From Azolla caroliniana (Eukaryota > Polypodiophyta), in the NCBI GenBank assembly GCA_043228905.1, contig JBHGNT010000005.1:7750001-7814000 (forward strand): 64,000 nt of DNA, in the 5' to 3' direction. Both the position numbers and the translations under genes were made by a program. Below, piece by piece: positions 52,063 through 64,000 of the stretch. Position 1 is the first letter of the stretch. Each line of letters begins with the position of its first letter. The notes under the pieces are model-generated. The model did no database searches. It was not told where the DNA came from and saw only the letters and a program-made list of their open reading frames with translations.

Positions 52063-55000
52063 GCCCTTAAAGATCCCTTTCCGTTGGTATGTGAAGCATC
52101 ACATGTAGAATACCATATTCGTGCACTTTGAGAAAACATGAGGGATCTTTCTCACATGACAATGTCTAATAAACTCTTATATGTTAGACCATGCTCTCTT
52201 GTGAGATTGTATTGATTAAATAACACTCTACTTGAATCTCAGACATTTATGTTGTATGCAACATCATGGATAAATGATATGGATATATTATGTATATATT
52301 GCTTGCATCGATTTGTCTTTTTGACACTTACAATTTTCGACAAAGTATGAAGTAATGCTTAACAAGGTAAGTATGTTTTTCAATAATCGTAAAAACAACT
52401 TGCACTACATAAATTTACTTAACAATATCCAAGAAATCTTGACATCTTCCATTTGTTCATATTTCTAAAAACTGAAGTTTTTTATTCCATGTTCCCTTAC
52501 CAAACTTTTCATATTGTATACCCACTCCAAGGACAATGCTCTTCTAACTTTTCTCCTTAATGCTCTCTTTAAATCCATGTGTGCAAAACGATATCATTTT
52601 TTGTAGCTACCCTTGATCTTCCATAATTTAAAAATCGAAGATGTTATGATCATCAAAAACTCAAAAACACACAACTTACATACAAACACCTATTGGACTT
52701 GTAGAAAATTACTATTGCACAAAATCAGATAATCGGATTATATAATCAATTTCCCCTTAGAATATGCGAAAGTCTCAATTCTCAAAACCTTTGTCATATG
52801 TGATTCCTCGATTGTGACACTCAATTCAATGATATGATAGTGATTTATCCTTAAAATGCATCGGAGACATTGTTTGCCTTTGAATTTACTAATAATTTTA
52901 CATACCAATGGTGCACAGGGTAACCAAAACGTAGATGCAGGGAAGCATATCCTTAATAGAAGGGTAAATATAAATTCTACCCATTGTAAATATTAAATAC
53001 ATCATTAATGTACATTAGTGATAAACCATCTTGATTGATCAAATTCACACTCTACTTCACTTACAAGTCACATGCTTACCCCCCCCCCCCCCTCCTCTGT
53101 GTGTATGTGTAGCTAAAATTGAGAGAGCAAGGACTAATTTGAGAGAGATAGATTATTAGAGGGGTAATTGTGATATATTCAAAATAACAAGGGGTGGAAA
53201 TGGTATTAACCTTATCACATGGCTATCCTTAGTTTTGTTATTTCTAACCAATCCACTTATCAAGAAACTTTAAATAGAAAAAGACCAATAAAAAATATGA
53301 ACTAGTTCGGCAAAAACCTATTGTTTATGCTACATCAATATTTCGTAGCCGAATTGTTTTCATTTTGAGAGATATGATAACAAAGAGAGAAATAAAATAA
53401 GAATTGCAAGTACAAAGTCCAACTCAATTAAGAACTTGACAATGACCAAGATACATGTGCCTCGAAATTGATACGTAAAGTAGGTGCCAACTTGTGATAG
53501 TTGGTGCAACTTTCTATGCAAGAGGTGAGAGCTCCAATCAAGTATATATTGAATTATTTGTGAAATTAAAAGGTCAATATTTTAACATTAGAACTATTGA
53601 CCCCATAATGATTGGAAATTCATGCAATGATAGTGTTAGGTGTTGCCTAACATGTTCTACGTCTCCTCACATGCTAGGATAAAATGGAACTTAGTTGGCT
53701 AAGTGATGTATTGACTATGATTCACATAGACAATTCCAAGAATCAATAGTTTGCTTGGAAATGTAAGTGCATACCACAATGCACTGGAAAGTATCAAGCA
53801 AGTACCTTGGACTGGGGTCTGTGCTATATATAAAATCTTGAAATTGTAACACTACTGGAATAAGGGAAAATAGAAGAATGAATGGATATGCACAAGAAGG
53901 TAGCAAACTCTTATATATCCATGGACCATGTGCATCGTGTCTAGACCACAAGTACACATATTGTACCTATAAACCAACTCCTAAATTTGTCATAAAAAAT
54001 CTTATCTCTTGATTCATGTTTGTTTTGCGAGCGGTCTCCTGTGCTTCATTGGAGGACAAATATAATTAGTAAATTTAGGGCTTCCTCAAGGGAATGTCCA
54101 TAGCCCAACTCCATATTAAACATGCGTGATGGGCTCATAGGCCCAAGTGCTTTTCTTGAAACACACTACATGATCATAAGTGTCTTTGTACCCTAGGAAT
54201 TTTAGGACCAACATACTAATCTGGGTCGACTTACCACTCTCACTTGTGGATCAACTAATTATTTAAAGAGTAGTAAGCAATAGAATTAAAATAGAAAAAT
54301 AACTTGTGGTTGAACTAGTGTTATTATCTATTTTAATGCTAGTGCTAATTTTGTGTTGGTCATGGAAGTTTCTTGGAGACCATTCTCTAGGGTGAGTAGT
54401 GTGTTCTTGGCTAACGTTAGCACACTATACTTTCCTTGATAGAGCCAATGAGATGTCTCTTGTAAAAATCTATTTTACCTCTTCAAATGTTAGTGGGGGT
54501 TGTGTGTTGCCAAGTCTACTATTACCTAGAAGCAAACCTTCAATGATAAGAGATTATTATGACACCTATTCAAGAAATAGAACATTGAATTTTTTAGGCG
54601 GACTAGAGATATACCTCTTTTTTGACAACTTTGATTTCCTAGAAGACACCCTTTTCATTATGTCATAATATGCCGTCATCTATATTAACATATCATCATA
54701 TTTAGGGGTTGTAGCAGCCAAAGTGCTAGTTGAGCCATGTTGACTAACATCTTTGCTTTGGTTTAAGTCTAGTTGTGCTTTCACTTACTTTTCATAACTT
54801 TGATTGCTTGCCTTGGGAAGTCCTTGTAGCAACACCAAATTAAATGTGTTGGCTCAAGATGGGTACACTATGTGCATGTCTTAACCTTCATCAATTTTAT
54901 GCCTCCTTGTTGCGATTGTGTGCGGAGCTAGAATATTATCCATATTGCTAGCAATATGGGTAGGAATGATCATTAATCATTCCTAATCTACAAACTCAGG

Positions 55001-55170
55001 TAACTGAGCAATAACTTACTTTACCTAAGGACTTAATCTAAATCTTTAAAGTATTTAAGTGGCAAGAAAGAACACAAAGAGGAACACCACAATCTCTATT
55101 GCTTAAGTTAACAACACTTATTTGAAGTGATCTATCGCAAACGTCTCTTTCCATAGGTCAAAATTGGTCT
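52063..55170. other. AT-rich gene-poor stretch
   Basis: Short open frames (for example 53,494-53,682 and 54,399-54,668) carry no motif I recognise. A run of 14 C lies at 53,079-53,092. No genes supported. Confidence 0.5.
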
Positions 55171-55174
55171 CTTT

Positions 55175-55740
55175 ATGCACGATAAAAATTCTAATTCTAA
55201 TTGGACTAATTGGGGTGTCTCAACTTTGCATTTGAAAACCTACTGGAGATGTATTTGGGCATTCAAGGGGCCAACTAAATTTATTCTCTTCAAATGTCTA
55301 TCAGTGCATGTGGCATTGCCAGTTGGTCATTCATTGAAAGGGAATGTAACACCCAATCTTAGGCAATGTGGCTTTTGTTATGCAACTTAGGAGGCTACCC
55401 AGCATGTCCTTTGGTCTTGGCTCAACAAGTATGGAATAAAGTTCTTTCTTTATTCCTAACGAGCAATGTTGGTTGCTTGTTTTCATGGGGATCGGTGATG
55501 TGGGGAGTTTTACATTCCAACTTGATGTAGTATGAGGTAGATGATGTTCCCAAGGCCATGATGGTACATAATAGAATATTGATATTAGTTCGCCCCTTTC
55601 AGTAACCTCAAAAGCAGGTGCAATCTGTCCATGTCTGGAAAACAATGATTGTGGTAACATTATGGGCATTAGGGAGATGTAGATGTAACCGACTTTATGA
55701 CGCAATAGATCTTGGTGTCTCATATGTATTGCTCTAGATA
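55175..55740 (+). pseudogene. Retroelement remnant with zf-RVT type domain
   Basis: Encodes YWRCIWAFKGPTKFILFKCL, then ALPVGHSL, LRQCGFCYAT and EATQHVLW. This spacing matches the zinc-binding zf-RVT region found at the C-terminus of plant LINE-type reverse transcriptases (W..LW..K.P.K...F.W, LPTG..L, C..C, E...H.F). A stop and a frameshift follow at once; a further broken frame reaches about 55,740. A dead fragment. Confidence 0.6.
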
Positions 55741-57276
55741 TGGGAGAATTTGCTTGCAGTAGTCTGTGGTTAGTATGACAATATGCATGGTTCTCTAGAG
55801 AATGTTAATAAGAGAAGGAAGAAGCGTCTTCACTTGTGAAGAAAAATTGACTCTCTTTACAGTGTCAAATCAAGGGTCTCAATGGAACTATAAACTTCCA
55901 TGAACCCTTTCTTGATTATTAGTACACCATGGCAATGTACATCATTAAATTTCAACACCCTTTACAAGTTCCTATATTTGGTCTTAGGATAACTGTACCT
56001 CATTGTACATAAAATATTGTAAGCTCCTAGGCAGATAACTTCAAGTTGTAGCCTTTGGATGTTTTTCTTAGTACTATTGACGAAAATCTTTCTATATATA
56101 TATAATTAATGTTAATCTTATGAGAGAGAGAGAGAGAGCAAACACTCAAGTTTAGAGATGCAAGCCCTTTCCTAGGTTTTACATGAACTATGTCTCCCAT
56201 TACATTGTTTCTTCTAAAGGTAGGGCTTGGAGGATTGCGGGTCATTTTGGAGGGTGTGAGTTAGAGAGAGAATTCTTGTACATCATATTGTACATAGTAT
56301 TGTCATACTGAAACCATTGTCTCTTGTGTTGTGCATTGGTTAAACGTGACCTTTTATCTTTGTGTGTTTGTGTACATGTTCTGACCTTGTTTGTGGCCTT
56401 TGAATTGTATGTGGTTAGCTAGAACATTTGATTTCCCTAACTCCAATAATTCAAGCTTAATAATACTCCCTATCAAACCATTTTTTCTTTGAGCTACAAT
56501 TAGTTGTGTCTTTGCAAGGCACGTGCTTTCAAATTGCATTCTAGTGTTTCTTCATTAAAAATTCTCCTTTATAACACGCTCCCAACCATTTTGATATATT
56601 AGATGCTCTTTTCAAAGTCTATACAATTTGAAAGGTAATTGGCTTGTGAACTTATTTATGCATGCGATCCAAGATACCTTACAAAATAATATGTAGTCAA
56701 TCAAACTATTTCTCTTATGTTTTTATTAGCAAAACCATAACTAACATTCCATAAAGATACACAATTTGCAATGAGCGTTTCAGTACTATTGCACATTTTT
56801 TAGTAGCGACAAATGTTGATATTGATCTTTTTCATTCACCGAAGAGTGACCATACAATATATATCCCGATGTATCCTTAAGAGATGTAGCATGGAATGTT
56901 GTATGTCATGTTGTAAAAGTTGTATACAAGCAATCATGTTACCAAAGACTAACATTTCTAGATTGATATAAGGTTTGCCTTTATTGAAACAAGCATAAAA
57001 GTGAGAATCATGACAAGGTCTAACTACAAAAGTGGGATTTGAATTTTTTTTAATGATATGTAGCATTTATGCTTATCACCTTTGACAATAGAGACGTAAT
57101 CTTCCAATTCTTTCTTAATCAAACATATTACCCCTTTTTTCTCTCGTCATTGTCATAAAGTTTTATCTATATCAAAGTGTACAACCCAAAACTTGATCCT
57201 TTGTGTATCATGCCTCCAAGTTTCAATGAGAAGCATAATCTTTCATTCATAGGCTACCTCACCTTGTTAATTCCTA
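55741..57276. other. AT-rich intergenic stretch
   Basis: No gene recognised. A short (GA)n run lies near 56,124-56,138. Confidence 0.45.
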
Positions 57277-57430
57277 CATTCCATGCATATCCATTGCAAA
57301 TCCAAAAACATAGTTGTAGAATGTGTGAGCTAGTTCTATAGGTCAAGAATTTTTGCATTCCATGTGTATCCATTGCCAATCCAAATACATAGTTGTAGAT
57401 TATGTGAGTTAGTTTTATAGTCAAGAATTT
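57277..57430 (+). repeat. 79-bp-period tandem duplication abutting an LTR
   Basis: CATTCCATGCATATCCATTG at 57,277 and CATTCCATGTGTATCCATTG at 57,356, both continuing to a shared GTCAAGAATTT. The second unit ends exactly where the GC-rich LTR-like sequence begins at 57,431. Similar sequence, more diverged, occurs near 37,106-37,180. Confidence 0.75.
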
Positions 57431-57790
57431 TGTTGAGTGAGCAAGCTCAACTGGATTCGGATCGGCTAAAGAAGCCTGAGCCGGATCGACATCTAGAAGG
57501 ATGAGCCGGATCGGTATCCGGATGGTATCCGGAAACAACCGGCCGGATCGGGGAGCCGGATTCGAATGGGAACCGGAAGCCTAGTAGTAGCCTAGACTAC
57601 CAGGTAATCATTGTCTTGTAGTTAGTGTCAGTCGCACGTAGGAATATTGAAGTACTTGTTAGTACTTTTGTCAGTCCTTTATGGACTTGTATAAATAGTG
57701 TTGTTTAGCATGTTGTATGTGCAGAATTTTAGAGTGATATTTTGAATTGAGTTTATGTTATGCTCTCTTTGTGCTCAATTGTAAAGAGGT
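57431..57790 (+). mobile_element. Probable 5' LTR of the copia element (partial)
   Basis: Abrupt change at 57,431 from AT-rich sequence to TGTTGAGTGAGCAAGCTC and a GC-rich part full of CCGGATCGG words, the same word style as the gag-pol body at 60,080 onward. TATAAATA at 57,690-57,697 is a good U3 TATA box, followed by T-rich R/U5-like sequence. The LTR end and primer-binding site are not visible because other sequence (the DUF7869-like gene) follows. Confirmation needs the 3' LTR right of the window. Confidence 0.5.
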
Positions 57791-57866
57791 TCCAAGTATG
57801 AAAGGTGCAATTGGAAGACATGTTATTGGTTGGATGAAAAGTTAGTTTCAGTTAAATTGTGAAGTA

Positions 57867-59751
57867 ATGCTCACTACAGGTAGGATGCACCTCTTTGATA
57901 ATTACACACGTCGGGAAGTTTATGATGTCTATCAATCAAATATGGTGGGCTCACGTAATAAATCTGTCACATATAGCCAATTCACAAGATTATGGAGAGC
58001 TCAGTTTTCAAATGTTATCATTCCACGTAAAGTACGCATGGGGTATTGCTCCATTTGTGCAAATCTTAAAAGTTTGGCTAAAGGTGCAAAGACATCAATG
58101 GAAAAGGATATGAGTAAGAAGTTACTACACGAGCATCGTGAGGCACAATCGTTAGAACGAAAGAAGGCAATACATCATAGAGAGAAGTGTTTGAAGAGGC
58201 CCGAACAATACATGTGCTTAATGATAGATGGCATGGACCAGAAGAAGACGTGCTTGCCGCATATGCGGAGGCTCCCCAAAGACGTCAATGATGAGTGCCT
58301 TGTTCAAATGCACTTGGTGGGATGCTTGGCTTATAATAGGTCAGTTGGATCTCACGTCTTCATTACATACCCCAATGTTCACAATGACCCTAACCTAACA
58401 GTTACATTGATTCGCCGAGTTTTGATGTCTTGGGGCCAACTGTTCCTCCCTGTTTTATACATTCAATCGGACAATACTACTAGAGAGAACAAAAATTCAA
58501 TTGTGTTTGGCTATCTAAGTATGTTGGTCAACCAAGGATTGTTTAGAAAAGTGAAAGTCAATTTTCTTTTGGTTGGCCACACACATGATCATATAGATAA
58601 GATGTTTAGCACATTCTCTAGGCAGTTGTCTCGGCATGATGCTTTCACATTACCAAAACTATTTGATGTCATTTGTGATGCATATACACCATGCCCAAAA
58701 GTGTTACACTTGAAGGAGGTATATGATTTTAAGAGATATATATCAGATGAGCGTGTTGTGAATGTTAAAATGCTCACAATATTCATCTTCTACAACATGG
58801 GAACCTAGAGGTGGTTGCTAGTTATTACTTTGTATGCTGAGTACAATTGTCCATGGAGCTAAACAAATGCCAATTGATAAGAAAGGACAATTGCATAGTG
58901 ACTTGGTATCGGAACAAAAATGGTTATGGCTCCAAGCCTTAGAAGAAAAAAGAAAGCATATTGAGGCCGTTAAGAAATATGTCGCACAACAAGACACGTC
59001 ATGGTGGGATGTATTTTTTAGTGATCAGAAAGGAATTATAGACAATTGTGTATTTGGTGATAATTGGAATTTGGAAACGCCATTCACATGGTCGCTACAA
59101 CATGATCATGTAAATAAAACTCCAGAGCAACCAACAAATGTGATTAATGACAGTTTGGTCCATCCACAACAAAGAGACATTTATGTGGGACCAAGGATGA
59201 CCAAAGCAGTCGAAGCTAGATGGCAAGGCAATTTGCAAGAGCTCGCGGCGAGGATGTTGATTGCAATGCCGGCTGATGAGAACTCACATGGCCACCAATT
59301 TTGGGTTGGTAAAATTCTAGAAGTGCTAATGCATGAAATAGAAAACACAATCAAGTCTATAAACGTTCATTGGTACAACACTAGAAGTGCAAATGCTTTT
59401 ACAAGTAAGTATACATTGGAGATGATTGAATGCCCAACGACAAGGGGAGGTAGGAAGAGGAAGCGAAACATTCCTAACACCTCGACCCTTGATATCTCTG
59501 ATGTGGATATCATTGTGTATAGCTTCACGCTTACAAAAGCCGAACGATTAACGAAGTCAACAATAGATATAATAAAAGAAAAATTATCAGGTCTACAAGG
59601 TGGATCGCGTCGAAGGCAAACAAGATCTACTACATATAATCTAGAGTCAAACCATTTGGTTTATGACGAAGATAATGCACTGATTGGTACATCCGAGGAG
59701 TATGAGGAGGAATCGTCATTGTATATTAGTTATAGTAGTGATTCTCCGTAA
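57867..59751 (+). CDS. DUF7869-like protein gene, split by a frameshift or short intron
   Basis: Two long open frames: 57,867-58,808 (313 codons) and 58,834-59,751 (305 codons). They are separated by a zone (about 58,750-58,840) where reading moves through all three frames, so either a short intron or small deletions lie there. The first carries CSICANL (residues 61-67), MIDGMDQKKT (119-128), QSDNTTRENKN (200-210) and VGHTHDHIDKMFS (236-248). I recognise this spacing as that of the plant and animal DUF7869 family. The second ends with FWVGKILEVL and VHWYNTRS, an arrangement like the C-terminal barrel seen in some of these proteins, then a Lys/Arg-rich patch (GGRKRKRN). A plausible splice acceptor (CTCACTACAG) precedes 57,855, so an upstream exon may exist. 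Function unknown; the D/DN/H..D pattern recalls transposase or integrase folds, which is inference only. Confidence 0.65.
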
Positions 59752-60082
59752 AGGAGTGATCATGAATGTATTTTTGGCTATTAAGTGTAACTACATTCCG
59801 CTTGTAACAAATCGAGTAATATAAAAGCATGTGTTTTGAGTTCTTATGATTTCTAAAAAATCGTTTCTTATAAAATAACATTGGTTGTAAAGTTTGTGAT
59901 ATAAATTGAGAATGTAACTTTTTGAAATTCCTCTTCTTCTTCTTTTTTCTAAATAATGAAAATAGTGGATTTTTAACCTTTTTCATTGTATATTTGAACA
60001 TGTATGATACTGGTGTCAATGTGTTTTGTAAAATCATTGAAAAAGTACTAAAATCAATCAAAATATTCCTTATCCTTCCATT
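59752..60082. other. AT-rich spacer between the DUF7869-like gene and copia gag
   Basis: Includes the presumed 3' end of the DUF7869-like gene and AT-rich sequence unlike the GC-rich copia body. The switch to copia-like sequence is near 60,083. No gag N-terminus is found here. Confidence 0.5.
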
Positions 60083-63000
60083 TATGCACGATCCTTCCAC
60101 TTGTGAACTTGAACGTGTTATCCGGCAAAGAGACATGTCGGTTACGGATTACACCACCAAGATAAAGGAGATTTGCGACGTGCTTGGGTCCATCAACGTG
60201 ATGGTGGACGAAGACGAGATGGTACAAATCTGCCTCGGTGGTCTAGCGCAAAGGTATGGACCAATCCGGAGAGCGATCTGCACCTTGGAGAAACCATCGT
60301 CTTTCTTCGACTTGCAATCAATGTTGATGGTCGAAGAAAACCACGTGAGTGGGTCAAGGACCACTCAATCGGACGGCCGGATGTTGTACACAGAGACAAA
60401 TCAGCCCCATGGACGTGGTGGACAAGGTGGATCAGCACACAATGGAGGCAGCCGGCAAGACTAGGACCGAAGGCACAGAGGTGGTGCCGATAGCAGTTCC
60501 GAACCCTCCACAAGCAGGGGGAGTCAAAGCGGCGCCAGGAACCGGCAAGGAAAGGACGACACGGAATGTTGGTACTGTGGTAAAAAGGGCCACAGGAAAA
60601 GCGAGTGCTGGAAGAAGCGCGCTGATTCGGACAAATCCGGATCCGGAAAAACCGATCGGGAGAACTGGCAAAGCTCTCACTACGCGGAAGGATTGGATGG
60701 ATCCGAAACCAAGAAAACCGGTACAGGGCCAGCCTTCGTGATGAAGCACAAGGCTAACTCGATGAAGAAGACTACTTCCAATTTGGAGGAAGTATGGTAC
60801 GTTGATTCTGGAGCGTCCAACCACATGACGAGCCATGAAGAGTGGTTCTCTTTTTTGGAGAAGCCGGAACAACCAACGATTATCGAAACTGGAGACGACA
60901 CCCCTCACCTGATTGTGCATGTCGGAGAAGTCCCTTTAAGCCATGTCGGACAAAAGGGGAAGCTGATGAACATACTACACGTTTCGACTATCACAAAGAA
61001 CCTGGTGTCAATTGGACAAATCGGCAACCAAGGGATGTAGGTGCGGTTTATGCACCTAGGGTTCTTCATCGAGGAAGAAGGTCAGATAATTGCGCAAGGG
61101 TGTAGAGAAGGGAGGATGTTCATCCTCAACACCAATGACGTTGGCATCGCCATGTTTGCCAAAGGGCGGAAGATCGAGTCGAACATCGACCTGTGTTACA
61201 AGCAGATCGGCCACGTCAACTACCGAAGCCTTTAAGACCTGCAATCGAAACAAGTTGTCTTTGGTTTGCCAAAATTTAGCGGCCAAAAGGCCGAAATTTT
61301 GTGAAGCCTGGCAACTCGAGAAGCAACACCGGCTTCCATTCCCCACCAAACGAAACTGGAGCCGTAACAAGCTCGGTCTAATACATTCGGAAGTATGGGG
61401 ACCGACACAAAATGTTAATCTTGGCGGGAGTTGATACTTCGTCTCCTTCATCGACGACTACAGCCGGCACACGTGGATCTACCTCATCGAACGGAAGAGA
61501 GAATTCTTCAAATGTTTCCAGAACTTGCAAAGCTTAGTACAACGGGAAATGGAGAGGAAGTTCAAGTGCTTGCGGTCAGATGGCGGAAAGAATACTTTTC
61601 CGTCCAATTCAAAAGTTATCTGCAACAGAATGGAATTCAAAGAGAATTCAGCTACAGATACACGCCGGAGCAAAACGGTGTGGCTGAAAGGAAGAACCGG
61701 TCGATTGTCGACGCGGCAAGGGCAATGCTAGAGGAGAAGAGCATGCCCCAATTCTACTGGGCTGAGGTGGTCCGAACGGCCGTCTACATCCAAAATCAGA
61801 TGTGAGACAAGGTGTCATCACATGAGTTGTATTTCGGGCGGAAGCCGAATTTGAGACACCTTCGGATATTCAGTAGCATAGCATATGTGCATGTACCGGA
61901 TGAGAAGCAGAAGAAGCTAGATCCAAAGTCGGAGAAATGCATCCTAGTCGGCTACTTGCATGAGCAGAAGGGGTATAAGTGTTATAACCCTCGGACTAAG
62001 CAGGTCTGAGTAACCCGAGATGTGGAGTTTGATGAGACGGCATCATGGTACTCCTTACCGACTCCAACTCCCGACAAAGACCCGATTCCGGAAGTTGAGG
62101 CTAGTGAGCCCGAGGAGGTTCAAGAAGAAGATGAAGACTTCGGCACTCTAGAAGAGAGTCTGATCTCATTCCAGCGTAGTGGACCGAATGAGCGGCTGAG
62201 TCAAGATGACTAGTCGGATGAAGAACTGGCGAGTAGTGGAGACTCTGACGTGCTCTCCCCGCGCAAGGAACCGAGGAGATGGTTCAAGCGCAAAGAGAAG
62301 GGGAAGTAGAAGATGCGGATTACGAAACCAGCAACGTTGAGTCGGATTGGAGCGAATACGACTCCGGAAAGGATGAAGGCGGATCTTCAGGAACGAAGTC
62401 TGAACCGGCCAAGAAGGGCCCCAAACCGGGTGATGACAAGTTACGCCGGTCTTCCCGCTAGAAGAACCCCGTTACGCGGTACGGGTACAATGAGTACATG
62501 GCGCATCACTATGCATACATGACCAAAGTGGCAGAAGTGCATGAGCCGGAGAGCTATGCAGAAGCGGCAAAGAACGCAAATTGGCATGCCGCTATGGAAG
62601 AAGAAATGCGGCCACTCGATGCCAACGACATATGGGACCTCGTTGACCCTCCCCGACACTGTAAACCGATCAGGTGTAAGTGGGTGTACAAGGTAAAGTA
62701 CAATGCCGACGGTTCAGTTAACCGGTACAAGGCCTGGTTAGTGGCGAAGGGATACGCACAGACCCACGGAATCGACTACGACGAGACCTTCGCTCCGGTA
62801 ACGAAGATGACGACGGTTCGTGTGGTACTGGCGGTTGTTGCGGCAAGGGGGTGGCATCTTCACCAGATGGACGTGAAGAATGTGTTTCTTCAAGGTGACC
62901 TTGAAGAACGGGTCTATATGATCCAACCTCCCGGTTTTCAGTCTGAGATGAACAAGTCGACGGTGTGCTGGATTAAGAAGCCGCTTTACGCTCTGAAACA

Positions 63001-64000
63001 AGCCCCCCGAGCTTGGAATGCGAAGATTACGCACTGGTTGCATAAGATGGGGTTTGTGACCTCTAAATCGGACTCATCGTTGTTCATCCGGCAAGGTTCA
63101 GACAGTCCGGTTTGCATCCTACTTTATGTTGATGATTTAGTTATCACCAAACCCAGACTCAATGAAATTGGTCGAATAAAGTCCCAGCTATCAAACGCAT
63201 TTGAAATGAAGGACCTGGGGGACCTTCATTATCTTCTTGGGATCGAGGTGATTTGAACCCCCAATGGCATATTGCTCTCATAACGACACTATGTGTTGAA
63301 TATGTTGTACAAGTTCGGCATGACGGAATGTCGACCTGTGTCCACACCCCTGGACCGGAACCAGAAGCTCTGTCCCAACTCCGGACTGGCCTACGATGAG
63401 AAACAGTTCCGACAAATTGTCTAAAGCCTCATATACCTGACAATCACTCGACCCGACCTCAGTTACCCAGTCGAAGTGATCAGTCAGTTCATGCAGAAGC
63501 CGACCGTCGAGCACCTTCAATGTGCACACCAGATACTCTGGTATGTACGCGGCACAAAGGATCGGGGACTGTTATACCGACACGGTATAGCTGGGAAGCT
63601 AGTCGGATATACCGATGCCAACTAGGTTGGTGATGCATCGGATCGTCGATCCACCTCCGATTACATGTTTTCTCTAGGTAGCATGGCTTTTGCGTGGAGC
63701 AGCAAAAAGCAACCAACAGTGGCGCTATCGAGTAGTGAGGCTGAGTATCGGGGTGCTACCAATGCCACCTGTGAAGCCATCTAGCTTCGGCAACTACTAC
63801 AAGACCTGTGGATTGAGGTACCGACCCTGATCCTTATCTACTGTGACAGCATGAGCAGCATTCAGCTCGCCAAGAACCCCATGTTCCATGCTTGGACGAA
63901 GCACATAGAAGTCCACTATTACTTTGTGCGTGAGCGGGTTTTGAGCGGTGAAGTTGAACTTCGGTATGTTCAGACGGATAGGCAAGTTGTCGATATCTTT
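60083..64000 (+). mobile_element. Ty1/copia retrotransposon gag-pol, degenerate, runs off the window
   Basis: The order gag, protease, integrase, RT, RNase H marks copia. Gag lacks its N-terminal part and reads MSVTDYTTKIKEICDVLGS; the zinc knuckle is CWYCGKKGHRKSEC (about 60,564-60,605). Protease: VWYVDSGASNHMTSHEEW (about 60,795). Integrase: FVSFIDDYSRHTWIYLIE, then YTPEQNGVAERKNRSIV. RT: MDVKNVFLQGDLEERVYM and LLYVDDLVIT. RNase H: SSKKQPTVALSSSEAEY, then KHIEVHYYFV near the right edge. In-frame stops lie at 60462, 61038, 61233, 61432, 61803, 62007, 62211, 62459, 63254, 63281, 63422, 63623 and 63782. Frameshifts lie near 61,299, 61,585 and 62,275. The integrase HHCC motif has lost one Cys (CEAW for CEAC). 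Not functional. Confidence 0.92.

Noticed and set aside
53079-53092. Run of 14 C as a telomere- or origin-like element
   Set aside because: An isolated homopolymer followed by CT/GT-rich sequence; no further structure supports a function.
57786-60110. Possible terminal inverted repeats bounding the DUF7869-like insert (GTTCCAAGTATGAAAGG against the complement of 60,080-60,110)
   Set aside because: The match needs several gaps and part of the right arm reads as gag, so it is not better than chance on present evidence.

Overview
The window is nuclear DNA of a land plant: genes split by GT-AG introns, a plant callose synthase, a plant poly(A)-binding protein, a PLS-class pentatricopeptide protein, a plant bHLH factor, and introns swollen by LINE, copia, LTR and MITE debris. 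The style of the PPR repeats, the size of the introns and the repeat load suggest a large-genome fern or similar spore plant. This is inference; no organelle or rDNA marker is present to fix it.

Region 1 (1 to 35,095, + strand) is the 3' four fifths of one callose synthase gene. I can chain 42 exons, all phase-compatible and free of stops, coding 1,518 residues and closing at a TGA at 35,093-35,095. The 5' exons lie left of the window. Its introns hold at least two long LINE copies in opposite orientation (about 11,566-14,530 minus and 22,840-25,045 plus), many LINE 3' tails, an antisense copia fragment, a solo LTR with a perfect target-site duplication, three MITE-like elements and an unidentified coiled-coil element.

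Region 2 (35,096 to 47,075) is an intergenic stretch with a decayed coding remnant and three runs of 11-12 G, followed by a complete poly(A)-binding protein gene. That gene has a probable leader exon ending at 38,809, a 2.3-kb leader intron, and a CDS at 41,156-44,833 in 11 exons, one of them 9 nt long. A second solo LTR sits downstream, inside one copy of a local tandem duplication.

Region 3 (47,076 to 51,560) carries a single-exon PPR gene (+) whose C-terminal E region is cut short by a frameshift, and convergent to it a single-exon HECATE/INDEHISCENT-type bHLH gene (-).

Region 4 (51,561 to 57,430) is AT-rich and gene-poor, with a zf-RVT type retroelement remnant and several local duplications.

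Region 5 (57,431 to 64,000) starts with what looks like a copia LTR. It is interrupted by a two-ORF gene resembling the DUF7869 family, and then resumes as a copia gag-pol polyprotein running off the right edge. The copia frame carries 13 stops, all of a kind made by C-to-T or G-to-A change, plus about three frameshifts.

The host genes are not an operon or pathway: cell-wall callose synthesis, mRNA poly(A) binding, organelle RNA processing and transcription control simply lie side by side. The dominant theme is how repeats build up between and within them.
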